In this document: in pieces, positions 27,649 through 38,353 of the stretch
How positions within the stretch are numbered: position 1 is the first letter of the stretch
How the letters are laid out: every line of letters begins with the position of its first letter
Source: Seriola aureovittata
Lineage: Eukaryota; Chordata; Actinopteri; Carangiformes; Carangidae
Assembly: GCF_021018895.1 (NCBI RefSeq)
Contig: NC_079375.1
Coordinates: 9,332,732 to 9,396,731 of the forward strand
Direction of reading: 5' to 3'
DNA length: 64,000 nucleotides
The notes under the pieces: model-generated
Databases searched by the model: none
Seen by the model: the letters and a program-made list of their open reading frames with translations, nothing else
What the model was told of the DNA's origin: nothing
Program-made: the position numbers and the translations under genes

Positions 27649-30600
27649 ACACACACACACACACGCACACACACGCACACACGCACACACACGCACACAC
27701 ACGCACAGGTGTTTGCTGGGTAAATCATCATCCTTATTCAGCTATTAACTCTTTTAGTTCACATCCAGATTGTGTAACTTGAGAGAGAATCCATTTTCTA
27801 CAACGCATTTCATATTCCAAGCACTGAGACTGAATGCTAATCATAAGTCATTCATTAAACACAAATTGCACATTAATTATCATGTCCCATAAATGGAATA
27901 TTTTTAAATTGTTTCTGCCTGGCCTCACCTGAACTTCAGTGTTTTGCTGCCTGATTCCATCCTCCTTTTCCCGTATCTCTTGCTCCAGGATGAATTTCTC
28001 TCTATAGGTGAAGCACGTGGGAGAAGAGCAAGGGCAGAAAGTAAAAAAATTCTGTTATTATGCCCTAAGAAAATGCCTATGTTGGCAATATGGACGGATT
28101 AAAGAGCAAAAACAAATGGCATTTGTAAATCATTTGCAGTGGGGTTTTTTTTTTTTTTTTTGAACAGTGTCTCATAAAAGCTCCACTCCACTTGATAGTC
28201 ATCTTTCTTGACACTATAGACGTTGTACCGATGAGGTGAATGTAACTTTTTTTGTAGTTTGAGCATGGACATGCACAAGATGAACAAAGAATGAGCATTA
28301 GATAAAAAACAAATGATGGTGGATCTGTTCCATCTGATCAGTATTCTTTCCATGACCTTTGGACAAAATGCAGACTTACAAAAACCATTTGAAATATTGT
28401 CAGTTACTTCAGATCTGTGTTATGTTTAGTCCAACTGAAAACTTTCAATGAATGTAACATACCCTAATAAAGTATTAGCAAGGCTCCATGGTGATGTTTT
28501 CTTCACTAAGTCTCTCTTGGACTAAAAAAATCTGAAAGAGGCACTTGTTTAAATAAAGGTTAATATTATTTAATAAAACTATAACTAATGGTTTAAAAGA
28601 TCTTTGATCCTGAGCCTCGCCATCACCTCACTGCAACCACCCCTCCTTTTTCTCAGAGGAAGTGAAACAAAGCCATCCTCCTGTTACTCAGGGTGCTCAC
28701 CTCTGCAGCTGAGCTATTTCCTGGCTGAGGTCATCCAGCTCTTTGATGCCTGTCAGCTCTGCCGACCCCGTGGAGCTGGTGCTGTCCTGAGGCCAGAGAC
28801 ATCGAGACAAATGAGTGAGAGAAAAGTAAAGTTGGGCAAGAAGGTACGATCGAAGACGTGAGGAGACGGGGGGTGAGAACAGAGACGAACACAGAGTGAC
28901 AGGGAAATGGATGAAATAGATGCGATAAAGACATTAGGAAAAATGTTCTAATAGGGAAAAGGGGACAAAAAGGAGGGAGAGGGAGAGTAGAGGGGACATG
29001 AGAGGTACACAGGGGGAGAGAGGAGCTCCCCACTGATATGTCTAACAAAACAAAAGACACAGGAAGGAAAGACAAACACCTCGCACAGCTAGGGAAGGAG
29101 CAAGAGAGCCTGACAATACATGAATGAAGAGAAATGCACACAGCACAATACAAAAGAATTTAACACTACAGTGAAATTTTTCTCATGCATCAGTGTTCAA
29201 CATATCAGGTCTATAACTAATTAAGAAGTTTCATGTTGAATCTCAGGAAGGAAACTGCGTGAAATAGCTATTTGTTGGTAATAACACTGCTTGTGTAAGA
29301 TTTGCAAAAGCTCATGTATTTGTTCAGTATTTCTTTGAAAGGTCTGTTAATAATAAACCCAAAAGAGCAGAATCTAGAGACACTTAAGGCAGCTTTTTCA
29401 AAAATGTTTGTGTTTCCATTGACCATGAAAGTGAAAAAAAAAGCAAATAACCATTTTAATAATGATAATAATGTCTTTTTTCAGACTTTTTCAGAGCATA
29501 GCACTTGTTTTGATGGTCTGATGCTAAAATAGAAGAATTTTATCCAAAAATGACAAATGTCCACTGTAAAAACTGAAACCTTACAAATACATTTTGGCTT
29601 TAGAATTAAACATTTTGTGGCTTTTTTTTTTTTTTTTTTTAAGATAATAGGCCCCTCCTTCAATAACTGGTTGGCCAAAGCATAATACCTTTACTCCTGG
29701 ATATTCTATATTTGTAAACGAATAATAAATGATAAATTTCCTTGAATTATGAGCAAGTATACTTTAAATGGACATCAGCTGACATTATTTGCTGTGATGG
29801 ACCATTGCTGATACAGCAGGTGGCAGTGTGGGGCCTTAACACGGGTTTAGAACAGACACATTTGTGAAACTCCAAGAACGTATTGAAAAAAAGTCTTGAA
29901 AATATTGTACGTATTGAAAATCTAAGAAATTCTGTATTTTCTTTTGTTGGGAAAAAAAAATTATGAAACTTGAAACTTAATTAAAAGGAGTATGGTCCTG
30001 TTTACACCTGGTGCTTCAGACTAAGAAAGAGAACAAATGACAGAACAAAAGCGCCACCTTGTGTCACAAAGCTCAACTACTCACTCTGCGCATATTAGCT
30101 AGTACAGCAGGTTCAGGTCTCAGAGAAGACAAAAGCCCCACATAGCTCTGTTAGAAAGGATAGAAAACAGCTCAAAAACAGAAAAAAGCATAAAAACAGT
30201 TTTGCAAGGCAAAGCTAAAAAGCCAGAGAGCAGAAAATCAGCTTTTTAAATGCATGTAGTAGCAGGGAAACACAGACTCTTAAAGGGCAGGTGAGAGTGA
30301 AAATTTTGGCTTTGGAAAATAGGAAGAATTTCAATAAGCTGAGCTAAAGTCAGGACTCACAGGGCCAGCCACTGATGTCGCCGTTCTTTCTGAGGGAGGA
30401 ATCATGTCTGGAGTGAGAGTGGAGGGAGGGTCTACACCTTTGATGACCTTCTGCTGAATCAGATACATGGCCAGAGAGAACTGCTCCCGGGTCAGCTTGC
30501 CCGTCTGTTTAGTGTCAGCCAATCCCCTGCAGACACAGCGGTAAACTTCACTCAAAAGATGATATACTGGATACTATGTGAGAAAATCATACACAGATAA

Positions 30601-33600
30601 ACTCGTGCTCTGAACGTTTACCAGTTTAACTGTTTCCACTGTCTCATTTTTGCATCTTATGTTGCACCCCTCTCCTTGGGAAAATGTTAAGATACCTACT
30701 GTCCAAAAGAGGGTGCTGTGGTATTAAACCATCTCAGACTTGCTCTACATGAGTGTGAATAATTCAGCACTATTCAGGTGTGAATGCACTAGTGAGACAT
30801 TCGACACATAAAAAATACTCTAAACAATGAATTATGTTTTTCCATGGTTCAGGAAGGACTAAAGGATGTGGCAATTTAGTTTCATTTATAGGCCTTTTGA
30901 CTGGCATGTGGAGCACCTACTGAATATGGGAGTGACATTTAGGTTAATGCTGTACCATTGGCCTGTCACATGGACCGGATTACACAATAGTATAAAGTAT
31001 ATATTATAGTTAAGATACTGTAACCAAAATATAACCAAAATCTATAAACCCATTGTTTTCAACCACTACACTGCATTTTCTTCTACATTTAAAACCCTGT
31101 TGCATATTTGCTGCATCTTTTCATCACTTGCACTAATTTTCATTTGATTTTATGTTTAATGCCATTTCAAAACTACATGACATCCCTTCCTCTTACTTGT
31201 TAAGAAGGTAATGTATTGATGTGATTGAAATTACTTTAACCTTTTTCCTTATTTTTATTGCTGTCAAACATATACAGTACAGTCTATAGTGGCTGAGAGC
31301 GCTCTGCACCACAATGCTCTTCAACCTGAGAAAGCATATGCAAATAAACACACACACACACACATGCAAATAAACAAAACCAAGCAAATAAGACCAACCC
31401 TTCACCACTTGACCAACCAGCATTTAAAACTGCAAATAAGCACAAGTCAATAAAGAAACACATTCAACTAATTGACCACATATACATGATATATAGACGC
31501 AAGCAACAAATAAAGAAAACACAAGCAAATACAGAAACGCTGCATGTTCTACAGAACACAACAAATTTCTGGGGGACATTAAAATCAACACATACATCGA
31601 CCACTCAGTCAATCAATGGTGAGTGAAAATTAGCCAACAATGATTATTTTCCTTTTAAACATTCTTATGGTGTGATTTTCTCTAAACATCTGGTGTGATG
31701 CTTGTTCTTGTTGCTCATTCCTCAGTTTTTATTGCACCCCGTAAACTTCTATTGTGTAAAAACTCAGTTGTGTTTTTATGTTGGCAGCGTTTTTTCTGCT
31801 TGTGTTTTCTTCAGCTGCAGTGCATTGAGCTTCTCTCAGCCACTGTAATATTCTCAGTTTATGAAGAGTGATGTGAAAGTAATGAGGAAAACGTCTGTAA
31901 ATAAATGTGATCTGAACTGAGCTGTGGTCTCACCATATCTGCGCCAACATTGTCTGGGAGAGACTGGACTGCATGAAGATCTCTATCACCTCGCTGCCAG
32001 TGACAAGGCCGTCATTGTCGGAGTCTGTTTGCTTGAAAATGTCATTATATCTCTCCCTGTCAGCCACCGGTACCACCCAGTTCACCGCTGGCTGGAATGA
32101 ACAAAGGACAATATTAATGTGATTTCAGATGAGAGGGACAACATCTGCTACAGACTCACTGTTTTTCTATGTAGGAAATGAAGAATACTCTGAGACAAAT
32201 GAGGAGAACATTTACAATAAATACCAACGGGTCTTGCCAAACATTTTCCGAACAATCCTCCCCTAGATGGAAACACGTTGGTTTGCTCATCAACTGTTTA
32301 CCACAAACACAATGACGATTTGTCGCTGACATATCACACACATACTGGGAATGGTAGTGCATAAAATCTTAGAATAAAATCAGATTAGCGTAACTGAATG
32401 AACAAATCCAAGTGAGAATTGTAGCACATATATATATAGTGTATTATTTCTGTACAAGGGTACCTACAAAATATTGTGTGGACATTCTAGATTTTTGTTT
32501 TGGGTAAGAAATTATCCACTTGGGCAAATTAAAATAGCTTTTAAAGAAGGGGAAAAGGACATTCATTGAAAAAAAAAAGGAGGACACTGCAACAAGTATC
32601 ATGACAGCCACATCAGGTGATCATGGTCATCATACAAGTGTGAAAAGAGAACCTTGCCTCTCTTCCCTTTCAAGGAAACCTGTTTCTCCAAAAGTCATGG
32701 GTGAAAGATCCCTGCAGCTATAACACGTGGGTAGAGAGAAACACACTGGTCTGTGCACAATGGTCACAACAATGTGGCAAAACAAGTCCATCCATCAGCA
32801 ACAAAACATGATTAATACATGAAATGCTGGTTTCTTTAAACTCTGTGCTTGTGACGTTTATCTAGGGAACGCAAGGGGAAATAAATAAGCTGCTTTTTCC
32901 ATGAGGATTTAGTTCGCACAGTTTTATGTTTTATTTCTTATTAAAAAACTATCTACATTGAGAAAGTTACTCATACATCCTGAGATTACCCTGGACTAGA
33001 AGTCGCTGCATTTAGAGCCACATATGAAGCATGGATAAGCATGTATTCTTTTTTAACAAATTCCAATCAGTAAGGCAGCTGTAGTGCGAAACTGCCTAAG
33101 ACAAAAAAAAAAATTTCTGTACTAGATTAAAGTACATCTTTTTTTTTTAAATAAATAATTCAATATTAACGTTTATGAAGTTTCATTATAATCATATCTG
33201 AAAATTAACCTATACAGAATTCTGTTGTCTAATTATTCTGAAAGCTAATCAAACTTCTTTGTTTTACAAGAATGAAGAGTTAATTGCTGTAAGTAGTTAT
33301 GGAGTATATCACTGCTTTGAATTTTAGTTTGATTATTCTATGTTTATGTTTTTATATTTGTATGTGTGAGAGCGTTTCTATATTTGGAAGTATAGTCATT
33401 TATTAATTATAATATTGTGATATGAATTTTAACGGAAGTACTTCATCACTCATAGACTAATCAAGGCAGTGATGCAGTCATAAGACTTACAACGACACCT
33501 CAAGAGAAACCCAGGAGAGGAGGTGAGGGGACATACCGGTGAGCTGGATTTGAAGGAGTGTTTTGGAGAGAGGTTGACTGTACTGGTGCTGAGGGGAGTA

Positions 33601-35637
33601 GCGCTGACCAGAGGAGGAGTGCTTCGTAAGGTATCTTTGAGAGGAGCCGGGCCAGCCATAAACCCTGACAGAGCAGGCAGCACAGCCACAGCACCTGGCA
33701 GCGCACCAGCAGATTTCTTCCTTTTAGATGGAGGGATGAGGGAAGCAGGTAAGCTAGCTGGGATGGGCTCCTTCTCCATGGCTCGATACACAAGATGCAT
33801 GGCCTAGAAAACATGGAAATCATTCCATTTTTTTTTTTTTTTTTATGTATGTTGGTAAAAACAGCTTTAAAAAAAACAAAACCAACCAAACAAAAAAAAC
33901 TAATAAAAAAAATTTTCACTATAATAAGTATTTGCTTCCCAGTATATGCTGTAGTAGAGCGAAGCCAACATACCACTGTGAATTCATCTTTGTCCAAATG
34001 TCCATCTTTATCTACATCACTTAGGTCCCAAATCTACAGAAACAGCAAGTAAATGACAAAATGAGAATGATTTAGTTGCTTTGAATTAACACTGGTTTGT
34101 ATGTGTTTATCATTCGAACGTGTCATATCACCTTTCCTAACACATCCAGAGGTAGCTTGGAGTTAATCAAAACTGGCCTGACTTTATCCCCGGGGAGGAG
34201 ACCCTTTACAGGAGACAGACTCTCGAAAATGCCTTCAAACTTCCCTTTTTCATCAGGCTGGGAAAGAGAAAAAACACTCAAGTTGACAAGTTTGATTTTC
34301 TTACACCCTCAAGAATGTTCTTGAAAACACTATGAACTCACCCTTATTGCCCACTGTGAGTCAGGCCCTGCTGTTGAAACACTTAATAATGGGCTGTTAG
34401 TGTCTTTCTGTAAGAAAATAAAGTGAGGATTAGATACTGACAGACGGGGCAGACTGACACAGTAACAAATGCATGAAGACGAGGAAAAGACCGTAAGAAA
34501 AAATCCATTTCAACACTTACAAATTTGGGTGCAGCTAAGTTTTGGTTGAGGTTGTTAAGGCTGATGTCATTTCCACCCTGTGCTGAGGCCACCAGTCTCA
34601 TAGCTATGAAGAAACCCTTCAAAAGAGGAAGAAAGCAAGTCAAGTCTGGTGTTCACATCAGCACATCAGCATCAACGATCACAGCAAATTTACACAGAAA
34701 TTTTGTGTTACCCTCTTATCCAGGTAGCCTTTTCTTTCTGAATCTGCCAAATCCCATATCTGAGAAAATAATAATTTAAAAAAGTTATTTAGATGCTATT
34801 TACTGAATATATGAGCGTAGTTTGGTGTATACATGTCCGTGTGTTTGACACCCACCTTCCCCAGTGTACCGTCTGACAGCCCTGACTTCTTAAGGAACTG
34901 AGCTGCATCTCCAGCTGATATTTTGCCTGTGTTTCCTGGATCCAGCTACAAATAATAAATAACATGGTATTAAGTGGACACAGCACACACAGCTGTACCG
35001 GTTGATTGATTTTGTACGACGGATAATATTTATCTGAATGAACACTCGAGGAGCTGGCATGAAAATCACAGCAGCAACCAGGAGCTTACCTGTCTGTAAT
35101 AGGTTTCATAGGCTGGGTATCCACTTGATAACTGAAGAAGCAGACATGAAAGAAATATAAGACCAGCTTAGTTAGAAATGAGTCCGTGAGCTAGCACACA
35201 CACATACACGGCAGTTAGAAAGCCAGACATGGCTGTAACGTTAGGAGGCTGTAAGAGGTGCAAGTGCATAAACATAGCATTGGTCGCTAACGTTAGCTAG
35301 CTAAATGTTTATTTTTGTTCAGTTTAGCTACTAAGTGTCTATGTTTCGCTACTAAGGTTACCACTTTCCTTGCAATGGTAGCTTCCTTCTTCCATTAAAA
35401 CGTACAGTAACTTTGCTATCCCTACTAAATCTAGCCAACCATGTTAACTTAGCTGACAACGAAAGGTTGCTAATACGATTCCCAAGGCCAATATACACCA
35501 CAGCTTATAAAGCAGTGATGTGGTGAAGGCTTACGGCCACTGTCACTGTCACTCGATTATGATCAATACTAAAATTAAGAGACTTTTCTTGAGATACTGG
35601 ATGTTCTTACCTGACTGAGAGTCATGAGCGCCGCCAT
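19171..35637 (-). CDS. eps15l1: Epidermal growth factor receptor substrate 15-like 1 (EPS15R), endocytic adaptor
   Basis: Twenty-three coding exons on the - strand join to 858 codons including stop (about 864 residues recalled for the human protein). In transcript order: 35611-35637, 35090-35131, 34856-34945, 34712-34759, 34521-34616, 34342-34407, 34132-34257, 33974-34033, 33537-33803, 31934-32091, 30361-30526, 28701-28786, 27929-28001, 27438-27599, 26713-26910, 25890-26054, 25378-25486, 24766-24905, 24434-24494, 22472-22557, 22138-22201, 20633-20769, 19171-19317. The adaptor binds NPF proteins, AP-2 and ubiquitinated receptors at clathrin-coated pits. Visible domains: EH1 (about 15-105), EH2 (128-215, EF-hand loop [12 protein letters not shown]), EH3 (275-370, loop [12 protein letters not shown]), a coiled coil (385-590), nine DPF motifs (AP-2 binding, about 630-730) and C-terminal ubiquitin-interacting motifs (about 810-857, core DLELAIALS). 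All phases close. Alternative last exons are possible. Confidence 0.96.
22884..22909. repeat. A-rich run in an eps15l1 intron
   Basis: About 20 consecutive A, followed by GGCAAACTGC. It may be a retroposon tail but no element body could be recognised. Confidence 0.5.
23835..24270. mobile_element. Interspersed repeat in an eps15l1 intron (teleost SINE/MITE type)
   Basis: The block contains the words TTTGACCACCAAAATCTAAT, CAGTTCATCATTGAGTCCTA, GTGCCAAATTAGAAGAAGTT, and CGCGTTCACGAGAATAAGATGGACAGACGG. I recognise this order as a very common fish dispersed repeat. The tail runs into GGACGGACAAGGCATAAAAAT. It has no coding capacity and is degenerate relative to the remembered consensus; its class is uncertain. 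Confidence 0.65.
25081..25276. mobile_element. Foldback MITE in an eps15l1 intron
   Basis: The first 22 bases (CACAATAGGCCTCATTCACC..) are the reverse complement of the last 22 with one mismatch. The interior (CTTCTTAAG.. / ..CTTAAGAA) is also partly self-complementary. At 196 bp and noncoding, it fits a short non-autonomous DNA transposon. It ends about 100 bases from the coding exon 25378-25486. Confidence 0.75.
27613..27707. repeat. (CA)n microsatellite next to an eps15l1 splice acceptor
   Basis: About 95 bases of CA repeat with CG interruptions. On the eps15l1 sense strand it is a TG tract that ends about 13 bases before the AG acceptor of the exon at 27438-27599. It therefore takes the place of the usual polypyrimidine tract. 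Confidence 0.95.
31340..31580. repeat. Repeat-like A/C-rich block in an eps15l1 intron
   Basis: Short words such as CAAGCAAATA and CAAATAAA recur many times around a short CA run. The block may be a worn dispersed element or simple-sequence expansion; no ends were found. Confidence 0.35.
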
Positions 35638-35645
35638 ATTTCCTG
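35627..35645 (-). promoter_or_regulatory. eps15l1: YY1-like motif overlapping the eps15l1 start codon
   Basis: On the - strand the start codon lies within AAATATGGCGGCGCTC. This closely fits the AAnATGGCGGC site bound by YY1 at the start of many housekeeping genes. Such genes have the initiator, a short 5' UTR and the ATG close together. The surrounding sequence is GC-rich and TATA-less, consistent with a housekeeping promoter. Confidence 0.45.
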
Positions 35646-36715
35646 GTGTCTCGGGAGCGCGCTTACGCCCCTTAGACGAACAGGGACGAGCGGGGACAGC
35701 TCGAGGAGAACCGTGGTTCCGGTGGGAGTACCGTCTCCACCACAACACCGCCACAACACCAGGGGTACAGTCTGGGTCAACCGCGACAGAGCGATTATAA
35801 TGCGGAGGTGGTTTTCAATCCTATTTAAATTGCCCTGGTGTTAGTTCTTAGTGGCTGAGTCACGGTCAGCGCCCTGGTAGAAAAAAATAGAGTATGACGA
35901 GGAACAGGTGGTGACATTAAAGGTAGTGTACACACATTGGTTTAAATGGAGAGTCTTGCTGTACCCTGCTTAGATTATTTAGGCTAAATATAACCAGTAT
36001 TATTCTTCGTTTTGCAAACTGCACAACACTTCTTATTCATTTTTGTTTTTCATTGTTTAAACTGATTTATTTTTGGATAGATATGCAGAGTTTTATCAGT
36101 AGGAAAATGGGAACTTACTGTAACTGCAGATTGATGTGTGGCATGGTACCTTAATTAAAAAACAAAAAATGACGTTCAGTATTTTAAATGAATACTTTGA
36201 ACTTTAAAATGAACAACAATGAATGGACCTCAATAGTCTCACCTTGTACAAGGTTTGCACATTTTTGTAGCTATTGTTGTACCTCTTTATTGTAAATAGA
36301 GTAAATTATTCCCCCAGAATGCTCTACAGACAGGCTCACTGTTGTGTTTGGTAATTTAACTTGCATATATATTTCTGTTTTCCTTTTCTTTGTCGATTGT
36401 AATACAGCTTTGCTGAAGTTGTCTTGTGTGTTCATACCAGGTTTGTACAATAGATTCTCCCTAATTTCTCTTTAGAAAGAGCAGGGTTATTTTTCTGCTG
36501 ATATTGCTATGTGGTGCATATTCCAAAATAAAACTGTGACTAATCAAATTACCACAAACAAACTGACACGCAGTAAACCTTGATATGGGCAGTATTCCAG
36601 CAGCAGTATGGTTTCTGGGGCTCAGGGCAAAATATAATGAAGCTGCCATGTGTGGTCTGCTGTGTGCTGGGAAGTCCACAGCGACCCACAACCCAAGTCT
36701 ATTCCAGGGCCTCAT

Positions 36716-37330
36716 AGAGGGTTAATGCGGCCCTTGGAAACAGTGCAAAACAGCAGATTTCAGAAAATGATACAAATTCTTAATTGGTGTTTTACTCTTA
36801 TTAGGGTTTTAAGTATACCCTCTGCAAAATACAGGCGTTATAGAGACACCTTTATCACTATACAGCAGTTTTCTTTCAGCGGAACAAATCTACAATATAT
36901 AACTCTAAACAAAAGTCTGTCTGTTGATTTTGTTGGCAATCGCTCAACCGATCGACTTCAAAACTTCGTGGGTGTATTGTTGATGAAACAAGGAAGTGCA
37001 GTGTCGAAGGTGAAGTTTTTTGGACGAACTTTCATCTGTGAAACATCGCTTTTCTACTGAGACCTGAGACTTGACGAAAAAGGCGGAACTACACTATGAA
37101 GGAAAGGCTGCACCCGGAGCATTTTCCGCGCACCCATGCCGGGTTTTACAAAAGGCGAAACGCAACAGGAGGCTGTGTTGTGCATTGGATGCTTTAACCA
37201 TATCTTTGTGTAATGTATCTGTTCTTTTCACTCGCAAGCCAAGTCATTTGAGCGCATGGATCCGAGCCGAGTCACCGATTATAAACCTGAGGGCACAGTT
37301 TATAACCTATAACCCATGTGCAGATTACTA
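36716..37330 (+). repeat. Probable dispersed repeat between eps15l1 and calr3
   Basis: It contains GGCAATCGCTCAACCGATCG, CGACTTCAAAACTTCGTGGG and AAGGAAGTGCAGTGTCGAAG. These are words I associate with a repeated fish sequence. No encoded protein is recognisable and the ends are not defined. Confidence 0.4.
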
Positions 37331-38353
37331 AACCCAGATCTTACTCATGTGCACATGGATCTTTTCCCCCACCAACCCCAGGGGGCTCCGTACCCACGTG
37401 CATTCGCTGTTTCTGTATCGGGTAATTTTAAATGCCTTTTAAATTCCTTTCTATCCAACACTGCAAAACATGTGAGACAGCGTACATTTAAACTACATAC
37501 TTTCAAAATGTGCATATACAGTAAAAAGTATGACCAGGCAATAAGGTTATAATCTTTTAATAAAAACTTTGGTATCAATAACATTCTGTCCAATAAAAAG
37601 AAGTGTGTGACCCTTGGTGATGTCACGAGTCACATTAGAGGCTCACCATCTGTTTCTCCAGACTTTCAGGATATAATGCAGGTCCCATCACATTACCATG
37701 AAGACATGTTGTAGGAAAACAATTTCATTGCTCACATAGATTTCAATTATGCCTTAGAGAGCATGGAAAGGTAAATAAAAGTCAGTGCCAAAGACATAAC
37801 CAAAATAAGTTACATTACATTAGTCTTGTTTCCTGTCTGTATTTTGTGATTGTTTTGCTGCAAGTCTTTTGCTTAGTCAAGTTTATGCATTGTGTGTTCA
37901 GTTATGTGCATTTTATGTTTCACCAGGCTGAAATTTGAATGTCTATGCAGATCTCCGTTTTGTCATATTTACCACATTTTTAATCACAGGTTCTGGTCAA
38001 CTGTCAAAATACTCTAACAGATGAACAAATGTGCAAGGGAAACAGCAAATAAAGTAGATGTGTAGATCAAGCAAATATCAAGAAAGCAGTGGATGTCAGT
38101 GCCTCCTTATTCTCTGTTATTACAAAATGAGGAATGGACTTTGTAGGTGGAAAACCTTACAATCAATCCAGCTGTTCAGGGGCAACATCAAGACCAAAAT
38201 TAAAGAGAAACTAAGTCCATTAACACCCAACTGCCCCACTTCACTACATTTCCCCCCCCCCCACCCAGTTGAGTTGTGTCCAGATCTCAGGGAAAGGATG
38301 CACAGCAGCCACAATACCCCTGGGAAATACTGGACAGAGTTTCTAATGGCTCC

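Noticed and set aside
27414..27782. Frames with long Val/Cys or Thr/His repeats beside an eps15l1 exon
   Set aside because: They run through the CA/TG microsatellite; the real coding exon stops at 27599.
28731..29153. 140-codon - strand frame in an eps15l1 intron
   Set aside because: It joins part of a real exon to Ser/Phe/Leu-rich sequence read from a purine-rich intron. The true acceptor is at 28787.
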